Positions 1 through 7,500 of a stretch of 22,246 nucleotides of DNA are shown here, piece after piece. Location of the stretch: positions 1-22,246 of IMG/VR virus record IMGVR_UViG_3300030389_001065; one strand, 5' to 3'. Made by a program: the position numbers and the translations under genes. How positions within the stretch are numbered: the first letter of the stretch is position 1; the number at the start of each line of letters is the position of its first letter. The stretch is from a virus. Below the pieces are notes generated by a model, which was given only the letters and a program-made list of their open reading frames with translations, was not told the origin of the DNA and ran no database searches.

Positions 1-392
1 AAGTAGCAGCCCCCGGCACTACAGCAGACCGTATTGGTAATTCGTATTCTGTATCAGGCACAGGAGTTACGACAACTGATGGAACCACTGCTGGCAGTTT
101 AGGAGGATTAGGAACAGTCACTAATGGCATAAACGCCTATACGCCAATTACAGCAAGTCAACTGACAGATGGTGAATCATTCTCATATACAGTCTCACAT
201 ACGACAGGTGATACTATAGCTACAAGTTTGACCACGGGCGAAGTCAGTCCATTTGGAGATTTGACCAGTACTTCGGGAGGCACAGCAACTAACCTAGCTG
301 GTACTGTTGATAATCATGTAATAACAATAACTGCGGGTTCAGCAGGTACTACAGCCACAGGTTCTTATGTTACATCAGTATCAGTGGATTAA
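1..392 (+). CDS. Partial Thr/Ser/Gly-rich protein, possibly exported (5' end outside window)
   Basis: An open frame enters from the left edge (first full codon at base 3) and ends with TAA at 390-392, giving 129 visible residues. The protein is rich in Thr, Ser and Gly, has no cysteine, and alternates polar and hydrophobic residues as beta-sheet fibre or adhesin-like proteins do. The segment 'YSVSGTGVTTTDG' resembles 'YTVTGTGIKHDGG' in the next gene, and both carry an aromatic beta segment further on ('FSYTVSHT' against 'FQFTETYS'), so the two may be diverged paralogues. The next gene starts 8 bases after this stop. No function can be assigned. Without the N-terminus, export is inferred only from the neighbour. 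Confidence 0.6.
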   Translation, partial: VAAPGTTADRIGNSYSVSGTGVTTTDGTTAGSLGGLGTVTNGINAYTPITASQLTDGESFSYTVSHTTGDTIATSLTTGEVSPFGDLTSTSGGTATNLAGTVDNHVITITAGSAGTTATGSYVTSVSVD

Positions 393-400
393 TATGAATT

Positions 401-829
401 ATGCAAAAACTTTTGTTTCTGTTTTTCATATATGCACTACCAGCTAACGCAAATATTGTACCTAATTTTGTTCAAGGTAGTATGTCTAGTACTACAAATA
501 CTCAAACTACTCTCACAGAATCAATTATTAGTAAGGATTACTCCACGGGTTACGAATATACAGTTACAGGCACAGGGATTAAACATGATGGTGGCAGCAT
601 GTCACCAAATGCAACTTCAGTTAGTGGAACTGTAGGAGGGCATAGTTATACATGGACAGGAGCAAATATGACAACAAAACCCAACTGGACTCTGACAAAT
701 CCCACCTCTGGAAATGCCTTTCAGTTTACGGAAACGTACTCTGGGCCCGGACTTCAAAACGTAACGAGCATAAATCGTACCATAGAAACAGAATCAGTTA
801 CTACTACTACCTCTGTGTTCTCGCAATAA
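401..829 (+). CDS. Exported beta-rich protein with signal peptide, function unknown
   Basis: The 142-residue product begins 'MQKLLFLFFIYALPANA', a short Sec signal peptide with a plausible signal peptidase I site after Ala-Asn-Ala at residue 17. The mature part is Thr/Ser/Gly-rich with no cysteine and no membrane segment, so it is probably secreted to the periplasm or cell surface, or becomes part of the particle. It follows the preceding partial gene by 8 bases in the same orientation. A second, out-of-frame reading frame (652-1452) overlaps its last 178 bases. I recall similar small exported proteins in marine cyanophage genomes, always of unknown role. Confidence is good that the frame is coding, low on function. 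Confidence 0.7.
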   Translation: MQKLLFLFFIYALPANANIVPNFVQGSMSSTTNTQTTLTESIISKDYSTGYEYTVTGTGIKHDGGSMSPNATSVSGTVGGHSYTWTGANMTTKPNWTLTNPTSGNAFQFTETYSGPGLQNVTSINRTIETESVTTTTSVFSQ

Positions 830-1452
830 TATTTAGTCCAATAAAAGTTTTTGCTAATTCTGTTAGTCAAAGCAACAGTGGTTCAGTTACAAATCAAAAC
901 TGGAATGTTAATAATTCTGGGTTTCACACCAACCAGTATGGTGGCGGTGTTGTCTGTCAAGGAGCAATGATGACTATTACTCCCTTTACTACATTTAATT
1001 CAAATTTTCGCAAACCTTTCCGAGATTACTATTATACGCCTGTTTATGACGAAACAGATCTAGAGGGCAGTTTTGATGAGAATGGCAACCCTATAGGAGA
1101 TGGTCAGCCGGATTCACCCGGTTCAATTCTCTATTATCAACAAAATTACTCTGGTACAAATAAGGATAGTTTTGCACTTGGAACAGGAATCACATTAAAT
1201 TTTAGTGTCCCATTAGATCGTAAATTTACGAGACAATGTAAAGAGGCAGCACAAGTACAGAATGATATAAATAAACAAAAACTTAAAAACCTAGAGCTTG
1301 ATTGGCATTTTGCAAGATTGCGTCATTGTGGTGAGAAAAAAATTGCTGGAATACAATTTACAAAAGACAGCCCTTATTATAATTTATGCAAAGATATAGA
1401 AATCGTTGAAAAGAAAGGTCAAGTATTACCACATAAACACAAATTAGAGTAG
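652..1452 (+). CDS. Exported Cys-containing protein, start uncertain, function unknown
   Basis: The frame is open from 652 to the TAG at 1450-1452. A signal-peptide-like segment 'CVLAIIFSPIKVFA' followed by 'NSVSQ' is encoded at about 811-860. The mature part is Asn/Ser/Gly-rich, then has 'GTGITLNFSVPLDRK' and a C-terminal helical, charged part with cysteines in 'RQCKE', 'RHCGE' and 'NLCKD'. Together with an earlier 'VVCQG' cysteine these could form disulfides after export. The start is a problem: ATG 652 lies inside the previous gene and adds about 46 residues before the hydrophobic core, though AGGAGG sits 12 bases upstream. No ATG, GTG or TTG occurs in frame between it and the ATG pair near 967. 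A rare start such as ATC 793, a frameshift, or a sequence error are alternatives. Confidence 0.6.
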   Translation: MDRSKYDNKTQLDSDKSHLWKCLSVYGNVLWARTSKRNEHKSYHRNRISYYYYLCVLAIIFSPIKVFANSVSQSNSGSVTNQNWNVNNSGFHTNQYGGGVVCQGAMMTITPFTTFNSNFRKPFRDYYYTPVYDETDLEGSFDENGNPIGDGQPDSPGSILYYQQNYSGTNKDSFALGTGITLNFSVPLDRKFTRQCKEAAQVQNDINKQKLKNLELDWHFARLRHCGEKKIAGIQFTKDSPYYNLCKDIEIVEKKGQVLPHKHKLE

Positions 1453-1518
1453 CAACTGATCTGTCCATCAGAGCAGAGGCAAAGTTAATTGCATGATAAT
1501 GGGTCAAGTTGCTAGATA

Positions 1519-2154
1519 TCATTTTACATCATTTTTCTTTTTTGTAAGCTTTTTTATAATATTTTTTACTAAAGGTTTTATAAGATTAAGCAATAATGGA
1601 GTAGTAGCAGCAACCAAAGCGATGCCAGCAGCAGTAGTAGAATCTTTAACTGAAGGTAAGTATTTTTCGATAAATTTTGTATCCTCATAAATCGTTATAC
1701 ATTCCTTATTTTCTATTTTATGCCCAGAAACTATTTGTAGCTTTTTAGAATTTCTGAAATCACCAATCATCTGATCTTTTGAAGGGTCTGGACATTTTAT
1801 AAAAAACTCTTCTTCTTTTTTTTTAGGTATTTCTATTTTTTGTTCCTTATATTTAGGTTGTTCATCAAATTGTTTTTTTTCTTCTTGCTTTATTTCAGTA
1901 ATATTTATTTTTCTTCTGTCATATAACAAAGGTTGAAATGTAGGCATTGAACCATAAGGGCATGAAATACTAGTACCTCGTGGGTCATCATTATACAAGG
2001 CAGTATTTTTTGGACTAGCATCTCTGTGATACCTAACGCATCCCGGTAATTTTAACGATGGTAATGGTACATCTAAAACTTGATATGGATTGTTAACTGG
2101 AACATTTATTTTTTGTATATCTATCTCAGGTATTTTAATTTGAGGTATTTCCAT
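1519..2154 (-). CDS. C-terminally membrane-anchored, Lys/Glu-rich protein of unknown function
   Basis: The 211-residue product has an N-terminal part built from short Ile-Pro repeats ('IPQIKIPEIDIQKINVP', residues 3-19), a cysteine-containing middle (Cys39, 65, 121, 152), a highly charged Lys/Glu stretch at 86-116, and a hydrophobic segment at about 174-195 followed by a strongly basic tail ('KNIIKKLTKKK'). There is no N-terminal signal peptide, so this looks like a tail-anchored membrane protein. Its ATG overlaps the stop of the upstream gene as TAATG, so the two are translationally coupled and may act together at the membrane. It converges with the plus-strand exported genes, which end 66 bases away. 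I recall the 'LPGCVRYHRDA' region from marine phage hypothetical proteins, but no function is known to me. Confidence 0.8.
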   Translation of the reverse strand: MEIPQIKIPEIDIQKINVPVNNPYQVLDVPLPSLKLPGCVRYHRDASPKNTALYNDDPRGTSISCPYGSMPTFQPLLYDRRKINITEIKQEEKKQFDEQPKYKEQKIEIPKKKEEEFFIKCPDPSKDQMIGDFRNSKKLQIVSGHKIENKECITIYEDTKFIEKYLPSVKDSTTAAGIALVAATTPLLLNLIKPLVKNIIKKLTKKKNDVK

Positions 2155-2366
2155 TAAAGAGGAATTGATGGGCCACTAAACTTAGGTAGCTGTTTTGGGA
2201 TTTCTTCTATCATTTTTTCTTTAAGATCGCCCATAATTTTGTTTTTAAGTGTTCTTTCAAACTCAGGTGATTTCATGTAACGAATAGCAAGAAACGCCCC
2301 TATAGACATTGAACTTACCATCAAAAATGAGATAATTGATAAAACATTAGCTATTTTTTGAAACAT
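2154..2366 (-). CDS. Small single-pass membrane protein
   Basis: The 70-residue protein has one membrane segment at about residues 7-28 ('IANVLSIISFLMVSSMS' onward) and then a soluble, charged helix ending in 'PKQLPKFSGPSIPL'. An AAAAGG ribosome-binding sequence lies about 10 bases before the ATG. The stop overlaps the next gene's start (TAATG). A holin is one reading because of size, membrane segment and position after the tail genes. One membrane segment plus a long charged C-terminus also fits an anchor or partner for the next membrane protein, and neither can be settled here. The first codon lies in a CATG palindrome shared with a possible divergent small gene on the plus strand. Confidence 0.75.
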   Translation of the reverse strand: MFQKIANVLSIISFLMVSSMSIGAFLAIRYMKSPEFERTLKNKIMGDLKEKMIEEIPKQLPKFSGPSIPL

Positions 2367-2487
2367 GAAAGAAGCCTTTTCTAAAGCATTAGTACCTGTG
2401 ACAATTATAACCTTTTGTGGAATCTGTGCATTAGCACCACTTTATGTTGGTCTATCAGTAATTTCTACCAAGGTACACCAGAGGTAG
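2365..2487 (+). CDS. Possible 40-residue membrane peptide, divergent to 2154-2366
   Basis: An ATG at 2365-2367 opens a 40-codon frame ending in TAG at 2485-2487. The peptide starts 'MKEAFSKALVPVTIITF', is hydrophobic from about residue 9 to 34 and ends in a basic 'STKVHQR', which is a convincing single membrane helix. It fills the only sizeable gap between minus-strand genes and overlaps the 3' end of the gene at 2465-2791 by 23 bases. Its start shares the palindrome CATG with the start of the minus-strand membrane gene. There is no Shine-Dalgarno sequence in front of it. The match of length to gap and the membrane character favour a real gene, while the missing ribosome site and opposite strand argue against. 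Confidence 0.35.
   Translation: MKEAFSKALVPVTIITFCGICALAPLYVGLSVISTKVHQR
2404..2409 (-). promoter_or_regulatory. Possible -10 box for the two membrane-protein genes
   Basis: The minus strand reads TATAAT here, 38 bases upstream of the ATG at 2366, within the largest intergenic gap on this strand (2367-2464). No good -35 hexamer sits 16-18 bases upstream and there is no extended -10 TG. In such AT-rich DNA a chance match is likely, so this is only a candidate for independent expression of the membrane-protein pair. Confidence 0.2.
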
Positions 2488-2791
2488 TTGTTGGTGTTTT
2501 TGATTCTGTTATCTGTGCAGCAATATCTGTTTCAATAGCTGTTACTTCATCAGAACCGATCACAGATTTAGCCCATGCAATAGCATTATCTTTGGTTATA
2601 TCTGCATATGCAGTAAATGATTTAGAATCAGCTTCTGCAAGTTTTACAGAGCCATAAGCAGAACCAACATGTTCTACACCACTAACAGTTTCAGAATCAC
2701 TCGCTGTCCAGTGAACAGTGGTAACCACATCAGATAAACTTCCAACAGTTTTTGTTGCATCTAAAGCAGCAATATCCCAAGTAACAGCCAT
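2465..2791 (-). CDS. Conserved phage accessory protein, 'MAVTWDI...SGVPW' type
   Basis: The 108-residue, acidic, cysteine-free protein begins 'MAVTWDIAALDA', has 'TTVHWTASDSETV' at about residues 24-36 and ends in 'TPTTTSGVPW'. I recognise this pattern from small proteins next to tail-fibre genes in marine phages, particularly cyanophages, where it is annotated as a domain of unknown function. It has no membrane segment or signal peptide and is predicted to be a small beta-rich cytoplasmic or virion-associated protein. It lies 23 bases after a coiled-coil gene that itself follows the fibre, so a fibre accessory or chaperone role is possible but not shown. Confidence 0.8.
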   Translation of the reverse strand: MAVTWDIAALDATKTVGSLSDVVTTVHWTASDSETVSGVEHVGSAYGSVKLAEADSKSFTAYADITKDNAIAWAKSVIGSDEVTAIETDIAAQITESKTPTTTSGVPW

Positions 2792-2814
2792 GATAATTAA
2801 TGTTTAGCTTTATT

Positions 2815-3024
2815 TTACTTTGATTCTACTGTTCTATCAATTTCAGTTACAACATCAGGTAATTTTGCAAATTGCTTTAATGCACCCTGATCTTCCATTA
2901 TTGGTTGCATGAGTTTATTTTTTTCTGCAACTTTTTCTTGTATTTCTTTTTCAAGAATTTGTGCTTTTGCAATATTTAAATCAAGACGAGTTTTTGTCTC
3001 TTCGTAAAGTTCTTGTGGGGTCAT
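2815..3024 (-). CDS. Small helical/coiled-coil protein downstream of tail fibre
   Basis: The 69-residue protein is almost entirely helical and charged, with heptad-like spacing in 'LNIAKAQILEKEIQEKVAE' (about residues 16-34), suggesting a short coiled coil. It has no cysteine, membrane segment or signal peptide. It lies between the tail fibre (ends 3071) and the conserved 108-residue protein, so it probably belongs to the same late transcript. A fibre-assembly role is inferred from position only. A perfect 14-base palindrome lies just upstream, and no clear ribosome-binding sequence is seen. Confidence 0.7.
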   Translation of the reverse strand: MTPQELYEETKTRLDLNIAKAQILEKEIQEKVAEKNKLMQPIMEDQGALKQFAKLPDVVTEIDRTVESK

Positions 3025-3030
3025 AAAAAT

Positions 3031-3060
3031 TGTATATGTAAATATATTGTATTAATACAA
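3031..3060 (-). promoter_or_regulatory. Perfect 14-bp palindrome with promoter-like hexamers
   Basis: TTGTATTAATACAA at 3047-3060 is a perfect inverted repeat with no loop, in the 46-base gap between the fibre stop and the next minus-strand start (3024). On the minus strand TTGTAT (3060-3055) and TATACA (3036-3031) are 18 bases apart, each matching 4 of 6 consensus -35/-10 bases. A promoter here would give an almost leaderless message. The palindrome could equally be a protein-binding site or chance in AT-rich sequence. Confidence 0.25.
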
Positions 3061-3070
3061 ATCAAATAAA

Positions 3071-4528
3071 TCAATCTTCTTCTTCTTCTTTCAAAGGTTC
3101 GACAATTATTTTCCCATTTTCATCTGTCAAGTTACTTTTTTTCATGTGAGAATCTTGTCTTTCACCAATAACCAACCAAGAAATAGTATCAGTGCAGGTA
3201 TTATCTTCTACTGTTATGGTTAAAATGTTTTTTGAAACTGAACCTTTAACTGCTGTCCACCCTGTTTCATTAGATGTAAAGCACTGAATATCTCTATTTA
3301 ATAAAATGAATGTACCTTCGCTCATTCCTGAAACTTTATCAATATTCACAGTTGCTGTTCCACTCACTAAATCCACTTTCCCTCTATAAATATTATCTGC
3401 TTGAGGCCCTTCTACAAATGAATGAACTAAATTATGGGTATCTGTTTTTTCTGGTAAGGGATGATCAATTTTAAATGAACCAGAGCCTTTAGATAAAGAA
3501 CCAGTAATAGTAACATTTCCAGCCGTACTTATTTGCATAGTTGTCAAAAGTGTGGACGAATCTACTCTTTCTGCAAATTTCATTCCACCATCTGTTTCTA
3601 TACCAGCCCAAGAATATTTTTTAAAAACAGTTTCATTATTTGATGTGACCATCAACCCATCGTTATATGCAGAAGTAGTATTATTAGCACCTTTTATTCT
3701 AAATCTTGAATCTGATATTGAAGTAGTACCCAAGCCTAAATTTCCTGAACTATCAAGTCTAAGACGCTCCGAACCTGAAGTAGCAAATCTTATATGACTA
3801 GCTTCCCTATTAAATATACCTAACTCTAAATTATTATTTAAGAATATATCTGCTCCATCTGATCCACTAGAACCTGATGTAGAATTTCTTAAAGCTATGT
3901 CTACAAAATTAGACGAACTTTCTACATGTAAAGAAGAATTAGGCGATGAAGATCCAATACCCACTTTTCCTGTATAATCTATCACCATCCTGTCTGCTAA
4001 AGTTCCACTTATTTCAGTTTGAAATCTTAAATCACCATTAGTATCTGAATTTCTCGTAGCTCTTATAGCACTTTCAGCTCCACCTTCAGAAATTATTATT
4101 TTAGGAGCTGATCCAGCATCACCATGAACATGAAGTTTATCACTAGGACTTGTTGTGCCTATACCTAAGCCTGTCGAGTTTATTCTTAATCTTTCTACAC
4201 CACCAGTTGCCACATTAAAAGTATCAGCAGCACTTGAAAATACTCCTGTATTTAAATCATCTCTAAAAGCTAGTGCTGGAGTGCTAGCAGACCCATCTTC
4301 AAGAGTTAATGTGCCATCAAGTTGTAAAAGTTCAATCCATGCGTTATTAGCTGAATTTCTTATTTTAAGAACACCATTTGTAGTATCTGCCCACCATTGA
4401 TATGCGTAAGTTGTAGCTGGACTTGAGGAGTTTGAGTTATTACTAACGATTGCGGCAAGAGCATTATTTAGGTCTGTACGAAATGCCGCCCCTGATGCGT
4501 TGGCTATAACATAATCGTGTGTTGCCAT
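3071..4528 (-). CDS. Tail fibre protein with GIG-type repeats
   Basis: The 485-residue protein has a short N-terminal region ending with 'WWADTTNGVLKIRNSANNAW' (about 45-64), as in many phage fibres that report a sample-like beta segment, then three repeats of the pattern R-x-x-I/L-x-x-x-G-x-x-G-I/L-G-x-x-S-P at about 113-134, 180-202 and 253-278 ('LGIGTTSPSDKLHV', 'VGIGSSSPNSSLHV', 'LGLGTTSISDSRFRI'). A distinct C-terminal domain follows (about 350-460, from 'GSFKIDHPLPEKTD' to 'SWLVIGERQDSHM'), then a tail ending in five acidic residues. That C-terminal domain is one I recall as recurrent in marine phage fibres. AAGGA lies 9 bases before the ATG. The protein lies directly after the J-like tip protein, so it probably attaches there and helps bind the host surface. 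Confidence 0.85.
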   Translation of the reverse strand: MATHDYVIANASGAAFRTDLNNALAAIVSNNSNSSSPATTYAYQWWADTTNGVLKIRNSANNAWIELLQLDGTLTLEDGSASTPALAFRDDLNTGVFSSAADTFNVATGGVERLRINSTGLGIGTTSPSDKLHVHGDAGSAPKIIISEGGAESAIRATRNSDTNGDLRFQTEISGTLADRMVIDYTGKVGIGSSSPNSSLHVESSSNFVDIALRNSTSGSSGSDGADIFLNNNLELGIFNREASHIRFATSGSERLRLDSSGNLGLGTTSISDSRFRIKGANNTTSAYNDGLMVTSNNETVFKKYSWAGIETDGGMKFAERVDSSTLLTTMQISTAGNVTITGSLSKGSGSFKIDHPLPEKTDTHNLVHSFVEGPQADNIYRGKVDLVSGTATVNIDKVSGMSEGTFILLNRDIQCFTSNETGWTAVKGSVSKNILTITVEDNTCTDTISWLVIGERQDSHMKKSNLTDENGKIIVEPLKEEEED

Positions 4529-4584
4529 TGACTAATCCTTTTTATATAAGTATATGATAGTTGATAACTTAAATATAAACATAT

Positions 4585-7500
4585 TTACTGACCTTTACCA
4601 AACCCTATTGCTGTGTACCTAAAGTTAAGATTTTTGAAGTTGTTGCTTGCATCTCTTACCTCTATAACAAATTGAGATCCTGTAATAGATGTAATTTTAA
4701 AATAATCTCCTGATACAGCACCTTCAAGCGTAATTCCTATAGTTGGCAAAAATGCTGTTGTCGAGGTACTTAGTGTATTAGTTCCTGTGAAAAACGGTGA
4801 ACCAAAAGTAACTGTTTTAGCAGAAGTTCCAGAAGCTATGTTAGTGTTTACTGTTTCTGTTCTACGTTTTACGCTTGCTTCAAAGCCAAGTTCGGTAACA
4901 TTGATATTTTGTGCTGGATCATTTGATTCAAGTTCGGATTTAAATTTAAATCCTCTAGCAGTATATTCACCATTTGCAAAAGTATTAAATTGAGTAAAGT
5001 TTGCACCATAAGTACATGAAGTTCCACTTGATATTGTTGCACTGGCACTAGCTGTAACTGTAAAAGAGTTGTCATTAGGAACTGTTTGTATTTCATAATT
5101 ACCATCTGCCGCAGATCCAGCAGTAAAATCTATGACAACAAAATCTCCTACAGAATATCCATGATCAGTTTTTGTAATAGTAATTGTAGTTCCACTCTGT
5201 TCATAGGTGGCTGAAACTGAAGTTGCAGGGTCTATATCTGTTGTTGCAACTAGAAGCTTTGCATTGACATCTTCTGCTAAATCTCCGTCAAATTCGGTCC
5301 AAGTATCAATATTTGCAGTTCTTGAATCAATCAAATCGTTTGGTAATATTCCAGAAGTTACAAATCTTCTTTTTAAAGTAAGATTAAAAATTCCTTCTAG
5401 ATCAACTTTATTTTGAAACTCATAACTTCCGCTTGAATTTATAGGGCCAGCAAAATCTATATTAGATAAATCATCAATATTTTGAGTAACATCATCAATT
5501 GTTAATGTTCCATCTAACAACAATCCATCAAAATCTGCATCATAAAATGTATTTACTTTTTCGCCTTGGAATGGTGGTGAGTCTGTATCTTCTCTTTCTG
5601 TAAGGATTACTTGATTAGGTTGAGGGTCTGGTTGAGTTACAATTATTTTTGCAGCATTATTTGACCTGCGACCACCATCATCAATAAATTTAATCAAATA
5701 TGTCCCTGTCAATGCTGGAACAAGTGTTTCTGTAATATTTCCAGCAAGTTTTGGAATAATTTCAGTTGCATTAGAGAATGTAGCAGTAGCTCCTGTGTTT
5801 GGAGTATGCCTAACTGAAACTGATCCTCCATGCAAAACGTCAACAGAAGAAGAAGGGTTAAAACGTAGTCTTACAAATTCATCCGAGATTGGTTCTATTG
5901 TTAATCCAGATGGATCATCTGGTAAAGCAGTTTTTCCAACGGTGGTAAAAGTAGTTGTTGCAGGTTGTATGCTTGGTTTTCCTAATGCGTTAAAACTAAA
6001 AACTCGCACTTCATAAGTTCCAGCTTTTGTTTCAAAAATTGTAAAATCTGGTCTTGTTACTCGTTCACTGATCAAGTTTTCATTTTTAAATCTAAATTGA
6101 ACCATGTATTCTGTAACACCTTGCACTGGTTCCCATTGAACAAAAAGCTTTGATACAGCACGATTATTAATAACAACAATTTGTTCAGTACCTTGCAAGT
6201 TGCTTGGTGCAGGTTTTAATTGAGTTAAAGTTGTTATTGTTCTTGTTGTTAAAGTAGAACCATCTTCAACAGAATCATATTTTGAAGAATTAAATGCCAC
6301 AGCGGTAACTTGATATGCCAAACCATCTACTTCTGTAACTCCAATAACCCTAAAAGTTTGTAATTGAACTGTTGTATTTTCTATAACCCAGACCGAGTTT
6401 GCCTGTGGAATAGAGCTAAATGCAGAAGAAACTGTAATAGTTGTTCCAGAGATAGAACTTATTGATCTTGTTTCTAATGTTCCATCTCTCAAAATTACAG
6501 ATAATGTCGCTGAATCTGTTGTTGCTAAATCTGTATTATTTTCATCATCAACTTTTACTTGTGTTGAAGATGATCCTGTTGTAATTCTTCCACCTCTTCT
6601 AACCCCAGCCCTCAATGGATCTGCAATTTGTATTACTTGTGAAGGTCTAACAAGAACCCCAGCTTCAAGTGTAGTAGTAAAATTAACAACCTCTCCTTCA
6701 TTGTTTTGAGTATATAAAAACCATTTTCCTAATCTTGACGCTTGACCTCTTGAAGTTACTGCAATGGCTTTTAAATTTTTTATAACAACCCCATATTTTG
6801 CTTGCAATGCAGTATCTTCTACAGTTTCATATTCAATTGTCCTTGTCTCCATATCAAAATAAGCAACATTTATGACTGTATGTTTTGTTCTTAATGAACT
6901 ATTTGAATAAGTAAAACCAGCTTCAGTTACATTTGATAAATTAAATAAATAAGACGCATCTGTTGGTCTATCTTGCCCAAGAGCAACTGTACCCGCAGAG
7001 TAAAAAGGCATAGCTCTCATACAACTACAAAGCTCATTTATCAAGTTATAAGCTTGTTTTTGATTTTGAATGACTACATTACATGAAAAACGCGGCTCAG
7101 TATTGCCTGTTCCTGTCATGTCATCAACTAATTCTGATGCGTAAACAGATGCACTATAAAAGCTAAAAACATCAATATTAGATGTGTCTATTTGATCTCC
7201 AAAACCTTTTGAAGTTGTTAAAAGGTCATATAAAACCCAAGCTGGGTCATTTGAATATTCTTTATCACTTTTAAATGTTCCATTAAACGTGCCGCTATAG
7301 CTTATAGAACCATCTGACCTTACAGTCCCATTGTGAGGTATCTTAATTTTTGTTCCTCTTACGCGGAAAGACCGTCTAGGCGTTGAAGAAAAGGTTTTAG
7401 CATCAAACCTTAGAGCAACATGAGCAGAATTGGCAAAAGTCGATTGTGCATTTATTATTTCTGTGTAATTTGTAAAAGTAAACTGATTTCTTAAAGTTGT

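Noticed and set aside
432-635. Plus-strand 67-codon frame within the exported protein gene
   Set aside because: Gln/Leu-rich shadow of the Thr/Ser-rich gene in frame at 401-829; no ribosome site and no coupling.
743-749. GGGCCCG as a slippery site to join 401-829 with 652-1452
   Set aside because: It is in the wrong codon phase (GGG CCC G, not G GGC CCG), and both products have their own export signal, so a fusion is unlikely.
1453-1518. Bidirectional terminator between convergent genes
   Set aside because: Expected at this place, but only a 4-bp TCTG/CAGA stem without a T run is visible, so no terminator is called.
1493-1690. Plus-strand 65-codon frame with a hydrophobic N-terminus
   Set aside because: It lies almost wholly opposite the C-terminal membrane segment and Lys tail of the minus-strand gene, which explains the hydrophobic look; the minus gene has coupling and extends much further.
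4869-5105. Minus-strand 78-codon frame inside the J-like gene
   Set aside because: Leu/Gln-rich shadow of a TTG/CAA-rich stretch in another frame of a clearly coding gene; the same effect is seen at 10306-10542 in the M-like gene.
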